64,000 bases of DNA, from NCBI GenBank assembly GCA_944388215.1, contig CALXHT010000004.1:1-64000 (forward strand), read 5' to 3'. The position numbers and the translations under genes are program-made. The stretch is from an uncultured Gemmiger sp. (lineage in GTDB: Bacteria; Bacillota; Clostridia; Oscillospirales; Ruminococcaceae). A model generated the notes under the pieces. The model did not search any database. It saw only the letters and a list, made by a program, of their open reading frames with translations, and had not been told where the DNA came from. Shown here piece after piece: positions 1-6,963 of this stretch (the stretch's first letter is position 1; every line of letters begins with the position of its first letter).

Positions 1-96
1 AACTACAAAGAGGGTGACCAGCTGGTCACCCTCGAAGAAGTAAAAAGTTCGATTTTAGACGATAATGCTTCACCAGAAAATACCTGCTCGATTTGA
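1..96 (+). CDS. C-terminal end of an unidentified protein (partial)
   Basis: An open frame enters from the left edge in frame 1 and ends with a TGA at 94-96, giving a 31-residue acidic tail ending in PENTCSI. The tail contains a GDQLVTLEEVKSSI-like stretch that could be the end of a small antitoxin or DNA-binding protein, but this is only a resemblance. The stop codon lies inside the loop/3' arm of a terminator hairpin (79-105), which supports this being a real gene end. The family cannot be named from the visible part. Confidence 0.5.
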   Translation, partial: NYKEGDQLVTLEEVKSSILDDNASPENTCSI

Positions 97-112
97 GCAG
101 GTATTTTTCTTT
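79..112 (+). terminator. rho-independent terminator of the left-edge gene
   Basis: An 11-bp perfect stem (79-89 with 95-105, arm AATACCTGCTC) with a 5-nt loop is followed by a T-rich run. It overlaps the stop codon of the partial gene at 1-96. Confidence 0.85.
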
Positions 113-127
113 TGCAAGAATTTGCAG

Positions 128-163
128 AGCGGTATGCAACACAAGCATGCCGCTTTTTATTTT
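128..163 (+). terminator. second, tandem terminator
   Basis: Arms 128-137 and 145-154 (AGCGGTATGC / GCATGCCGCT, one G-T pair) with a 7-nt loop are followed by TTTTATTTT. Together with the hairpin at 79-105 it makes a double terminator that isolates the cupin gene from upstream transcription. Confidence 0.7.
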
Positions 164-175
164 CAGAAAAAGGAC

Positions 176-206
176 TTGACTTAAAGTGCACTTTAACTTG
201 TATGAT
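176..206 (+). promoter_or_regulatory. MerR/NmlR-type promoter with palindromic operator in a 19-bp spacer
   Basis: The -35 TTGACT (176-181) and -10 TATGAT (201-206) are separated by 19 bp, longer than the usual 17. A perfect 16-bp palindrome TTAAAGTGCACTTTAA (181-196) fills the spacer. This geometry, and the CTTAAAG-N4-CTTTAA form of the dyad, is what is known for MerR-family activators of the NmlR/AdhR group in Bacillus. The regulated gene is the cupin at 290. No MerR gene is adjacent inside the window; one of a similar type lies at 56133-56588. Confidence 0.8.
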
Positions 207-289
207 AAAGGTACAGAAACAAACGGTATCACATCAAAACCGAACCTTTTGCTTCTGCTTTTATAAACGACTTGCAGGAGGTAACGAAG

Positions 290-721
290 ATGAAAATGAA
301 CGATAAAGCGCAGTTCGAGAAACAGAATATATTTGGCACGGGCACTCCCAATGACGCCTATGCCCAGTATTTTGTGGGGCACTCTTTCCTGAATCCGCTG
401 ACCGATCCCAAGTGCGGCGTATTTCTGGCCAACGTTACCTTTGAGCCAGGATGCAGGAACAACTGGCATATCCATCATGCTGCGAAGGGCGGCGGGCAGA
501 TTCTGATCTGCACGGCAGGGGAAGGCTGGTATCAGGAGGAAGGGAAACCGGCTGTGAGCCTTGTCCCGGGCTCTGTCATAACCATTCCGCCGGAGGTGAA
601 GCACTGGCACGGTGCCAAGGCGGACAGATGGTTCAGTCATATTGCCATTGAGGTGCCGGGGGAAGGCTGCAGCAACGAATGGCTGGAGCCTGTTACCGAG
701 GAACAATACGCGCGCCTGTAA
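290..721 (+). CDS. cupin-domain protein
   Basis: A 143-residue single-domain cupin. The start ATG at 290 is chosen because GCAGGAGGTAACG sits just upstream; a TTG at 272 would put that site inside the gene. The conserved cupin metal motif is visible as NNWHIHHA with a following GEGWYQEEGK turn and, in the second motif, PPEVKHWHGA, so the His and Glu ligands are present. Small cupins like this often accompany carboxymuconolactone decarboxylase or quinone/aldehyde reductase genes and are induced with them, but the substrate cannot be read here. The gene stands alone between terminators and is driven by a MerR-type promoter, which suggests induction by an electrophile or similar small-molecule stress (inference). 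Confidence 0.85.
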   Translation: MKMNDKAQFEKQNIFGTGTPNDAYAQYFVGHSFLNPLTDPKCGVFLANVTFEPGCRNNWHIHHAAKGGGQILICTAGEGWYQEEGKPAVSLVPGSVITIPPEVKHWHGAKADRWFSHIAIEVPGEGCSNEWLEPVTEEQYARL

Positions 722-811
722 CTGCTGTTTCCTGTGAGTTTGGTTGCCAGGCATCCCGTGGGTTTTCTGACGGTTCAATGGCAGAAAATGCGCGGAAGGG
801 ATCATAAAAAG

Positions 812-845
812 AAGGCGGCAGGTATCTTCCTGTCGCCTTGTTTCT
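812..845. terminator. bidirectional terminator between the cupin and XRE genes
   Basis: Arms 812-822 and 829-839 form an 11-bp stem (one G-T pair) with T-rich sequence on both exits, serving the convergent cupin and XRE-family genes. Confidence 0.75.
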
Positions 846-1478
846 CTAATTGAACATAAGAATCATGGCCTCTGCGAAAAGTGGCCCCAGAGCCAGCCAG
901 GTATAACACAGATGGAAGGCCAGCTCCAGCCAGGGGAAGAGCCGGGGATGAAAAGTTCTTCCCCAGACGAAAAAGGAGTGCCGGAAGAAACCATGCTCGG
1001 CCGCTTTGCAGAGCTGCATCATCAGAGTGCCGAGCCCTATCGTGATCAGGCAGGCAACAGGTTTAGACATGGTCAGGCTTGGTGTGAGAATACCACTGTT
1101 TTCCAGATGCCACTTCACAGCGACCTGAGGGGGAAGGGCCAGCAGAATCCAGAGCGCCAGTCCCATGGTCAGCCAGAAGATGGCGTTGGCAACAGATGTC
1201 CACTGAATATGGCCCGGTATCATCAGGGAGAAAAAATCTTCCAGGGGCTGCCCGGCGTCCTCTCCGGTGCCGGAGTCTGCATGCATCAGCTGGGCCAGTG
1301 TCAACCCCAGGGCGTCTGCCAGGGGTTCCAGCGTGTTGATATCGGGAAAACCCAGGCCCCGTTCCCAGCGGCTGACAGCCTTGTCAGTCACATGCAGCTG
1401 TTCTGCCAGGGCGTTTTGGGTCAGGCCTCTGTCTTTGCGGGTCTTGACCAGAAATGCGCCGAAAGCTTTTGCATCCAT
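846..1478 (-). CDS. XRE-family transcriptional regulator with membrane-spanning C-terminus
   Basis: A 210-residue protein starting at MDAKAFG; an AAGGGGG ribosome site lies 9 nt before this ATG on the minus strand, so an upstream in-frame ATG at 1514 is not favoured. Residues 1-65 are a Cro/C1-type helix-turn-helix with the signature LTQNALAEQLHVTDKAVSRWERG and the typical GFPDINTLEPLADALG tail. Residues about 95-210 hold three or so hydrophobic segments (WTSVANAIFWLTMGLALWIL, PVACLITIGLGTLMM, LFPWLELAFHLCYTWLALGP). This is the common Clostridia layout of an HTH tethered to the membrane; the sensed signal is unknown. The promoter at 1505-1533 overlaps a dyad, consistent with autoregulation. 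Confidence 0.85.
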   Translation of the reverse strand: MDAKAFGAFLVKTRKDRGLTQNALAEQLHVTDKAVSRWERGLGFPDINTLEPLADALGLTLAQLMHADSGTGEDAGQPLEDFFSLMIPGHIQWTSVANAIFWLTMGLALWILLALPPQVAVKWHLENSGILTPSLTMSKPVACLITIGLGTLMMQLCKAAEHGFFRHSFFVWGRTFHPRLFPWLELAFHLCYTWLALGPLFAEAMILMFN

Positions 1479-1504
1479 AGAAATGCCCCCTTCTTTGTGA
1501 TAAA

Positions 1505-1549
1505 AGCATAGCATGGAGCTGGCATAAAGTAAACCGATGATTCGTTTAC
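1505..1549 (-). promoter_or_regulatory. promoter and putative autoregulatory operator of the XRE gene
   Basis: On the minus strand TTTACT (plus 1528-1533) and TATGCT (plus 1505-1510) are 17 bp apart. The dyad GTAAAC-N9-GTTTAC (1529-1549) covers the -35 box. A symmetric site across the promoter of a Cro/C1-type gene is typical of autorepression; the assignment is inference. Confidence 0.6.
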
Positions 1550-1614
1550 CTTCGCTGTACGGATGAAAAAGCCTGTTCGGGCCCGAGTGACGGCGGTTCT
1601 TTCGTCAAAACACC

Positions 1615-1644
1615 TTGCGGCAGCGGGGGAGATCATGGTACAAT
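1615..1644 (+). promoter_or_regulatory. likely promoter of the small membrane protein
   Basis: TTGCGG (1615-1620) and TACAAT (1639-1644) with an 18-bp spacer, 49 bp before the ATG at 1693. Confidence 0.5.
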
Positions 1645-1692
1645 GTAAAAAATCATACGGTGAAAGTTCACAGGAACAGGAGAAACTGTGCC

Positions 1693-1950
1693 ATGGAAAA
1701 ACTGACATTTGACAAGCTCGTTGTGGTGGGCATTGTGCTGATCGTCGCCGCCAATGGGCTGGCCTTTCTGTTTCATGCCGGCATTCTGGTGAATCTTGCC
1801 TGGATTGTATATGGGACGCTTGCTCTTTTGCACCCGGTCTGTCCGGCGCGATGGCAGAATAGCGACCGCGAGAAAAACGCGATTCTGGGCGTGAGGATAG
1901 CCGGCAGCCTCTGCATTGCCATCGGGCTGCTGACACGTTTTGTCGTGTAA
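1693..1950 (+). CDS. small hydrophobic protein of unknown function
   Basis: An 85-residue protein. The ATG at 1693 is preceded by AGGAGA at 1678-1683, and the hydrophobic core begins at once, so the longer upstream frame is not needed. Two to three membrane segments can be seen: LVVVGIVLIVAANGLAFLF, NLAWIVYGTLALL and a C-terminal VRIAGSLCIAIGLLTRF. No catalytic motif or known family signature was recognised. It is flanked by the XRE-type membrane regulator (divergent) and a strong terminator, so it is monocistronic. It might be a partner of the neighbouring regulator, but nothing in the sequence proves this. Confidence 0.6.
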   Translation: MEKLTFDKLVVVGIVLIVAANGLAFLFHAGILVNLAWIVYGTLALLHPVCPARWQNSDREKNAILGVRIAGSLCIAIGLLTRFVV

Positions 1951-1979
1951 TGAAAGCCCATAGTACAGCTAACAAAAAG

Positions 1980-2006
1980 GGACGGAGCTTCTGCTCCGTC
2001 CTTTTT
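1980..2006. terminator. bidirectional terminator
   Basis: Perfect 9-bp stem GGACGGAGC (1980-1988) / GCTCCGTCC (1993-2001) with a TTCT loop, T-run to the right and A-run to the left, between the small membrane gene and convergent mntP. Confidence 0.85.
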
Positions 2007-2011
2007 GCCTA

Positions 2012-2569
2012 TCAGAAAATGCCCAGACCGCTGAGCAGTGTTTTCAACCCGATGAGAATAAGCACAATGCCGCCCACTCGTTCTGCCGGTGCCCGGTATT
2101 TGTCGCCGAAAATGGTGCCTACCTTGACACCCAGCCCGGACAGCACACAGGTGATGCATCCGATCAGGAGAACGGCCGAAACAATCTCCACCTGCATGGC
2201 GGCAAAACTTACGCCCACCGCGAAGGCGTCGATGCTGGTGGCCACAGCCAGCGGCAGCATGGCCTTGGGGGAGTAGTCGTCGTTGAGGGATTCTTCCTCG
2301 CCGAAGCTCTCCTTGAACATGTTGGCACCGATGATTGCCAGCAGAATAAAGGCGATCCAGGGGCCGAAGCGTGTCAGCAGGAAGGAAAAGCGGTCTCCCA
2401 GGAAATACCCCAGTGCCGGCATCAGCGCCTGGAACCCGCCGAACCACACCCCGCAGGTCAGGGCATGACGGAAACTCACCTTGCGGACAGACAAGCCCTT
2501 GCAGATGGAAACCGCAAAGGCGTCCATCGAAAGGCTGATGGCAATCAGGATCAGGTCGAACAGTGTCAT
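2012..2569 (-). CDS. mntP: manganese efflux pump MntP
   Basis: A 185-residue integral membrane protein of the MntP (DUF204) family, which exports Mn2+. The start MTLFDLI is preceded by ACGGAGG on the minus strand with 8-nt spacing. The two half-repeats each carry the diagnostic acidic motif: SLSMDAFAVSICKG near the N-terminus and ATSIDAFAVGVSFA in the second half; these Asp residues are important for transport in characterised MntP. Six membrane helices are visible, the usual number, and the length matches the family. A yybP-ykoY aptamer plus terminator precedes the gene, giving Mn2+-induced expression. The gene is monocistronic. Confidence 0.95.
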   Translation of the reverse strand: MTLFDLILIAISLSMDAFAVSICKGLSVRKVSFRHALTCGVWFGGFQALMPALGYFLGDRFSFLLTRFGPWIAFILLAIIGANMFKESFGEEESLNDDYSPKAMLPLAVATSIDAFAVGVSFAAMQVEIVSAVLLIGCITCVLSGLGVKVGTIFGDKYRAPAERVGGIVLILIGLKTLLSGLGIF

Positions 2570-2589
2570 AGCGAAAGCCTCCGTTTTGG

Positions 2590-2639
2590 AAAATAAAAAG
2601 AGACCCACCTGCCCCGCCAAAACGGAACAGGTAAGTCTC
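2590..2639 (-). terminator. terminator of the yybP-ykoY riboswitch expression platform
   Basis: On the minus strand a 17-bp helix (plus 2623-2639 with 2600-2616, including G-U pairs) is followed by TTTTTATTTT just before the mntP ribosome site. The 5' arm contains the end of the aptamer (GAGACTTACC), so ligand binding would sequester it and allow readthrough, the known ON-switch logic of this class. Confidence 0.85.
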
Positions 2640-2736
2640 GTCATTTCAAGTTAAGCCAGAGCCCGAAGGCCCATTCTGTTGACAGAACTGCACCGCCGTT
2701 GCTCCCCGGCGGTGCCGACTACTCCCTTACGCATTG
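2630..2736 (-). promoter_or_regulatory. yybP-ykoY manganese riboswitch aptamer
   Basis: The minus strand carries the class landmarks in order: AAGGGAGTAG near the 5' end, a GC-rich hairpin (CACCGCC/GGCGGTG), AACAGAATGGGCC with a CUUCGG-like hairpin, and GAAATGACGAGACTTACC at the 3' end. These conserved loop sequences form the Mn2+/Mg2+ site in solved structures of the family. It sits immediately upstream of mntP, the most common gene partner of this riboswitch. Confidence 0.92.
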
Positions 2737-2741
2737 CCAGT

Positions 2742-2771
2742 ATCTTATCATGGCGGGGATGACTTTGTCAA
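2742..2771 (-). promoter_or_regulatory. mntP promoter
   Basis: On the minus strand TTGACA (plus 2766-2771) and TAAGAT (plus 2742-2747) with an 18-bp spacer; the predicted start site falls right at the 5' end of the riboswitch. Confidence 0.75.
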
Positions 2772-2799
2772 GAGAAAATGACGGGGGGCCGATTGCGGC

Positions 2800-2828
2800 T
2801 TGCACAAAGTGTGGTTTTAGAGTACAAT
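2800..2828 (+). promoter_or_regulatory. promoter of the HAD hydrolase-exonuclease pair
   Basis: TTGCAC (2800-2805) and TACAAT (2823-2828) with a 17-bp spacer, 30 bp before the ATG at 2859. Confidence 0.7.
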
Positions 2829-2858
2829 AGGCATAAACTGGACCAAGGGGACGGAAGT

Positions 2859-3677
2859 ATGAAATACAAGGTATTGGCGCTGGATCTGGATGGCACCCTG
2901 ACCAACAGCGAAAAGATCATCACGCCGCGGACCAAGGCGGCGCTGCAGGAGGCGGCCCGGCGGGGCGTCTGCATTGTGCTGGCCAGCGGACGGCCGACGG
3001 TGGGCATCCAACCGCTGGCCCGGGAACTGGAGCTGGAAAAGTTCGGCGGCTGTATCCTGAGCTACAACGGCGGCAAGATCATCGACTGCAAGACCGGGAA
3101 AACGCTGGTGCAGCATGCCTTTCCGCCCGATCTGATCCAGCCGGTTTGCACTTTCAGCCGGTACTGGAATGTGGTGCCTCTGACCTATGACGCCGGTGGC
3201 ATCGTGACGGAACACGCAGACAGCCCCTATGTGCAGGAGGAAGCGCGCATCAACAAGATCCCGGTGCGGGAAGTGCCGGATCTGCCCGCCGAGGTGCACT
3301 ATCCCATCCACAAACTGCTGCTGACCGGCGACCCCGTGGACATGCCCCACGTGGAGGAGCTGATGCAGCAGGAGTTTGCCGGCAAGCTGTCCATCTATCG
3401 GTCCCAGCCCTTTTTTATCGAGACGATGCCGCTGCATGTGGAGAAGGCGGCGTCGCTGGATTTGCTGCTGCGCAGTAAAGGGCTGACGGCCCAGAACCTG
3501 ATGGCCTGCGGTGATGGCTGGAACGATCTGCCGATGATCCGCTTTGCGGGCCTGGGGGTGGCCATGGGCAATGCCCAGGCGCCGGTGAAGGCTGCGGCGG
3601 ACTGCCTGACAGCAGACAACGACCACGACGGCGTGGGGCTGGCCGTGGAACAGTATATTTTGAACGAGGAGAACTGA
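2859..3677 (+). CDS. Cof-type HAD-superfamily phosphatase
   Basis: A 272-residue HAD hydrolase of the Cof/YidA type, which dephosphorylates small sugar phosphates or nucleotide-like substrates in the cytosol. Motif I is ALDLDGTLTNS (nucleophilic Asp near residue 8), motif II LASGRP, motif III the Lys region before AASLDLLLRSKGL, and motif IV GDGWNDLPM. The large C2 cap lies between residues about 80 and 195. The ATG at 2859 directly precedes motif I and follows AAGGGGACGG, so it was preferred over the upstream in-frame start. The exonuclease gene follows after 3 nt, so the two are co-transcribed. The substrate cannot be deduced. Confidence 0.9.
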   Translation: MKYKVLALDLDGTLTNSEKIITPRTKAALQEAARRGVCIVLASGRPTVGIQPLARELELEKFGGCILSYNGGKIIDCKTGKTLVQHAFPPDLIQPVCTFSRYWNVVPLTYDAGGIVTEHADSPYVQEEARINKIPVREVPDLPAEVHYPIHKLLLTGDPVDMPHVEELMQQEFAGKLSIYRSQPFFIETMPLHVEKAASLDLLLRSKGLTAQNLMACGDGWNDLPMIRFAGLGVAMGNAQAPVKAAADCLTADNDHDGVGLAVEQYILNEEN

Positions 3678-3680
3678 TCC

Positions 3681-4637
3681 GTGAATCTGATCGTTTTTGA
3701 TTTGGAATGGAACATCGGGTATCAGCCCAGGACGTTCCAGTACCATGGAACGGAATTGACCATGCGCGGCGAGATCATACAGATCGGCGCGGCGCGTATC
3801 AACGACCGCGGGGACGTGCTGGATACCTTTGAAGTGAATCTGCGGCCGCGGATTTTCCGCAAGCTGCAGCATCATATTGCCAAGGTGACCGGGCTGAGCC
3901 AAGGGGACCTGGACGCGGGCCTTCCCATGAAAGAGGGCCTGCAGAAGTTCCTGGACTGGGCGGGGCCGGATGCGGAACTGGCCGAGTGGGGACTGGACGA
4001 TGTGCCGGTGCTCAAGCAGAACCTTTTCCTCAACGGGCTGGACGAGAGTTGGCCCGCGCGGTGGTATGACCTGCAGCGGATTTTCCTGAAGACCTACCCG
4101 CGCAAGGAAGGGGAGGGCATGACGCTGGAGAGTGTGGTGGACCGGCTGGGCATCCCCAAGGAGGAACCCTTCCACAACGCCCTGGACGATGCGCTGTACA
4201 CGGCGCGGGTCTGCCGCAAGCTGCCGCTGGCCGAAGGGCTGGCCACCTATCCCACCGATGAGGAGCTGCTGCGGGAAGCGCTGCTGGGAGATGACACCGC
4301 GGCGCGGGACGTGCAGGTATTCCCGGACCGTCTGGACCACGACGACTACCGCAACGCGCCGGAACTGAACCGGGTCAACTGCCCGGAGTGCGGCACACCG
4401 CTGACCCACGATGAGGTATGGCTCAAGCGCGGCAATACCGGGTATTACACCCGCAGCACCTGCCCGTACTGCGGACCCTGGTACGTGCGGTTCAAGCTCA
4501 GCCGGCGCGACGGCCTGCACTGGAGCTTCGGGCGCTGCACCGATCCGGCCACGCCGGAGGCGGATGCCCGCTGGAACAAACAGCGCGCCGCCTTTGTGGA
4601 GCGGATGAAGAAAAAGGAAGAGCGCGAACAGGCATAA
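3681..4637 (+). CDS. DEDDh 3'-5' exonuclease with C-terminal zinc ribbon
   Basis: A 318-residue protein starting with GTG at 3681, preceded by GAGGAG. Residues 1-190 are a DnaQ-like exonuclease domain: ExoI motif FDLEWN at the N-terminus, ExoII region around the ELAEWGLDDVPVL stretch and ExoIII HNALDDALYTARV, so the DEDDh metal ligands are present. Residues about 230-270 hold two CPxC knuckles (NCPECG and TCPYCG), a zinc ribbon not found in plain DnaQ/ExoX proteins, followed by a charged Lys/Glu tail. It may degrade RNA or single-stranded DNA; homologues in Clostridia are only annotated as exonucleases. The gene is coupled to the HAD gene and ends at a strong terminator. Confidence 0.85.
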   Translation: MNLIVFDLEWNIGYQPRTFQYHGTELTMRGEIIQIGAARINDRGDVLDTFEVNLRPRIFRKLQHHIAKVTGLSQGDLDAGLPMKEGLQKFLDWAGPDAELAEWGLDDVPVLKQNLFLNGLDESWPARWYDLQRIFLKTYPRKEGEGMTLESVVDRLGIPKEEPFHNALDDALYTARVCRKLPLAEGLATYPTDEELLREALLGDDTAARDVQVFPDRLDHDDYRNAPELNRVNCPECGTPLTHDEVWLKRGNTGYYTRSTCPYCGPWYVRFKLSRRDGLHWSFGRCTDPATPEADARWNKQRAAFVERMKKKEEREQA

Positions 4638-4639
4638 GA

Positions 4640-4672
4640 AAAAGTCCCGGGAAAACCGGGACTTTTTTGTTG
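4640..4672. terminator. terminator after the exonuclease gene
   Basis: Perfect 11-bp stem AAAAGTCCCGG (4640-4650) / CCGGGACTTTT (4656-4666) with loop GAAAA; T-run to the right and A/T-rich exit to the left, so it may also serve degV. Confidence 0.9.
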
Positions 4673-4700
4673 CATCGTATAGGGCCGGGAAAACCGGGCA

Positions 4701-5540
4701 TCAATAGGTAATGATGAGGCCCTGATCCTGGGCATAGAAGCTGCACAGGCCGGAGCAGGGCAGGATCCGCACCGTGGCTTCCGGCCACTTGGTGTGAATG
4801 CCGTGTTCCAGCAGTTTGGCGGCGTTCATATTGTTGCACTGGCTGATGAGCACCGGATGGACGCCGTCGAACTTGTCCTCGTCCATCTGCTCCAGAATCC
4901 GGGCCAGCACCCGGTTCTCACCGCGGGTTTTGAAGAAGAAGTCAATCTTGCCGTCATGGGTGCGGCGGCCCAGAACGCGCATGTTCAGCCGCCCGGCGAT
5001 GAAGCCCACCACCCGGTTGACGCGCCCGTTTTTGGCAAGGTTGTCAAAGCTGGCCAGTGCGAACAGGATGTGGGTGGTGGCGGCAAATTTCTTCAGGGCA
5101 AAGCAGACATCCTCAAAGCCAAGTCCCTCGCCGATCAGTTTGTTGGCCAGCTCGGCGGCATCGCCCAGCGCACCGGCACAGCTCAGGGTGTCCAGAATGA
5201 AGATCTGCTTTTCGGGGTGTTCCTCCAGGACCATCTCCCGGGCGGAAAGCGCCGCGTTGTAGCTGCCCGAAAGATTGCTGCTGATGGTCAGCGCAATGAC
5301 TTTGTCTGCCTGGAGGAAGTATTCGGCCCACTCCTCGGGGCTGGGGCAGGCGCTGGTACTGGCCCCGTTGTAATCGGTCATGGCCTGCAGCATCTGCGGT
5401 ACGTTCAGCGTTGGCAGGTCCACATACTCCCGTTCCCCGATCCGGATCTTGAAGGGAACCAGGGCAAACTGCACCCCGGGGGCCGGATGCTGCAGCTCCC
5501 GGATCTCACAGGAACTGTCGGATACGATCATCCACGCCAT
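4701..5540 (-). CDS. DegV-family fatty-acid-binding protein
   Basis: A 279-residue DegV (FakB-like) protein. It opens with MIVSDSSCEI, the family N-terminus, and contains the hallmark lipid-binding region TSACPSPEEWAEYF and SSNLSGSYNAA, whose Thr/Ser residues bind the fatty-acid carboxylate in solved structures. FakB proteins present fatty acids to the FakA kinase for phosphorylation and phospholipid synthesis; no fakA is in the window. The family is about 280 residues, so this is complete. AAAGGAGG lies 9 nt before the ATG on the minus strand. Monocistronic, with its own TTGACG/TATAAT promoter. Confidence 0.88.
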   Translation of the reverse strand: MAWMIVSDSSCEIRELQHPAPGVQFALVPFKIRIGEREYVDLPTLNVPQMLQAMTDYNGASTSACPSPEEWAEYFLQADKVIALTISSNLSGSYNAALSAREMVLEEHPEKQIFILDTLSCAGALGDAAELANKLIGEGLGFEDVCFALKKFAATTHILFALASFDNLAKNGRVNRVVGFIAGRLNMRVLGRRTHDGKIDFFFKTRGENRVLARILEQMDEDKFDGVHPVLISQCNNMNAAKLLEHGIHTKWPEATVRILPCSGLCSFYAQDQGLIITY

Positions 5541-5577
5541 AAAGCAGCGCCTCCTTTGAAGAAGTCATTCTCTTTTT

Positions 5578-5606
5578 ATTATAGGGGGCGGGGGCGAAGC
5601 CGTCAA
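5578..5606 (-). promoter_or_regulatory. degV-family gene promoter
   Basis: Minus-strand TTGACG (plus 5601-5606) and TATAAT (plus 5578-5583) with a 17-bp spacer. Confidence 0.8.
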
Positions 5607-5657
5607 GTGAAAGATAGGCGACAGATCGGACGGGATTGTAAAAGATTGGCGGGCCCC

Positions 5658-5686
5658 TTGCCCCTGCCCGGCAAACGCGCTATAAT
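5658..5686 (+). promoter_or_regulatory. promoter of the SGNH hydrolase gene
   Basis: TTGCCC (5658-5663) and TATAAT (5681-5686) with a 17-bp spacer, 37 bp before the ATG at 5724. Confidence 0.75.
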
Positions 5687-5723
5687 AGAGGCATCACAAT
5701 GCAACAAACATCAGGAGCTTTAC

Positions 5724-6728
5724 ATGGCTGATTTTTATACCTACCGCAACGAATTCGCCCGGCGCCGCCGCAAACGCCGCGCGGTTTTGGTTCTGGTCAT
5801 TCTGCTGACGCTGCTGTGTGCGGCGGCCGGCTGGTTCTGGCATCAGAAACAGGGCACGGCAGAGGACACGCCGGCTTCCACGGCCACGCCCGCCGTTACG
5901 GCCACGCCGGAGCAGTCCGCCACGCCCCAGCCCGCAGCGGCCACCGGAAAATCCCCGGAGCGCATCCTGCAGGCTGTGGATACCGCCACCTGGAACACCT
6001 CCACGGCGGTGGCACAGACCATCGACACCGAATATCTCAATACCGATCACCGGATGATCGGCGTCCCCATGCTGGGCACCGTCACCAACCAGTATTTTGA
6101 TACGGTCACCTTTGTGGGGGACAGCATCGCCTCGGGACTGGGCATTTATACCACCGGTTACCCCAACGCCCACTATGCGACCTATATCGGCGCCGGGGTC
6201 AACAGCTTTGTCAACAACACCACGATGAAGAATGCCGTCACCAATATCGAGGAAACGCCCATGGAGACCATCGTGGCCAGCCAGCCCGACTATGTCTATA
6301 TCCTGGTGGGCACCAACAACCTGGTGACCCAGGGCAACGAGGAGAGTTTCCTGGCTTTCTATGAGCGTCTGATCGACATGCTGCGGGAACAGCTGAACCC
6401 GGGGGTCATCTTCTACATTCAGGCGATCCCCGGCGTGCAGGAGACCGTTGTGCAGTCCAAGCCAGGACTGGACAACGCCCGCATTGCCACCGTCAATGAT
6501 CTGCTGGCCAATCTGGCGCTGCGGAAGGGCTGCTATTTTGTCAACATCCGCGAAGTGCTGACCAACCCGGCGGACGGCAGCCAGATCGACGATTATCAGA
6601 CATCGGACGGTGTGCATTTCACGCCCTCGGGCTACCGCGCCTGGGCGGAGTATCTGGCCACCCACACGGTGTGGAACCGCCGCAGCCTGTACAGCGGACA
6701 AAATCCCTACTATATTTACGGAGCATAA
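5724..6728 (+). CDS. membrane-anchored SGNH/GDSL hydrolase
   Basis: A 334-residue protein. The ATG at 5724 follows AGGAG at 5713-5717. Residues 13-19 are a run of Arg/Lys, followed by one membrane segment (about 20-39), so the protein has a cytosolic N-terminus and an outward C-terminal domain. Residues 45-78 are a Pro/Thr/Ala-rich linker. The esterase domain (about 125-325) has block I VGDSIASG with the catalytic Ser near 134, block III VGTNNL, and block V SDGVHFTPSGY with the Asp-x-x-His dyad. Such surface SGNH enzymes often remove or add O-acetyl groups on cell-wall glycans, but the substrate here is unknown. Monocistronic between two regulated regions. Confidence 0.88.
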   Translation: MADFYTYRNEFARRRRKRRAVLVLVILLTLLCAAAGWFWHQKQGTAEDTPASTATPAVTATPEQSATPQPAAATGKSPERILQAVDTATWNTSTAVAQTIDTEYLNTDHRMIGVPMLGTVTNQYFDTVTFVGDSIASGLGIYTTGYPNAHYATYIGAGVNSFVNNTTMKNAVTNIEETPMETIVASQPDYVYILVGTNNLVTQGNEESFLAFYERLIDMLREQLNPGVIFYIQAIPGVQETVVQSKPGLDNARIATVNDLLANLALRKGCYFVNIREVLTNPADGSQIDDYQTSDGVHFTPSGYRAWAEYLATHTVWNRRSLYSGQNPYYIYGA

Positions 6729-6739
6729 TTCTTAAACAA

Positions 6740-6781
6740 CCCTGCGTAAGGTGTAAAAAGTACCTTGCGTGGGGCTTTTTT
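6740..6781 (+). terminator. terminator after the SGNH hydrolase gene
   Basis: A 13-bp stem (6740-6752 with 6762-6774, several G-T pairs) with an A-rich loop, followed by C and six T. Confidence 0.8.
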
Positions 6782-6877
6782 GTATAACAATACAACATTG
6801 TAACAAGACGTGTGTCGAATTTGCACAAATCATAAAAGACAGGGCAGAAATTTTTAGAGGTTTATTACAGAAAAAAC

Positions 6878-6906
6878 TTGAAATTCATTCCTGAAACAGG
6901 TAATAT
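6878..6906 (+). promoter_or_regulatory. glg operon promoter
   Basis: TTGAAA (6878-6883) and TAATAT (6901-6906) with a 17-bp spacer in an AT-rich stretch between the previous terminator and glgB. No operator dyad was seen. Confidence 0.75.
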
Positions 6907-6963
6907 AGTAATAGCCAAATACATGGGACTGCGTATAAACGCAGCCTAAAAGGGGAGATCACG

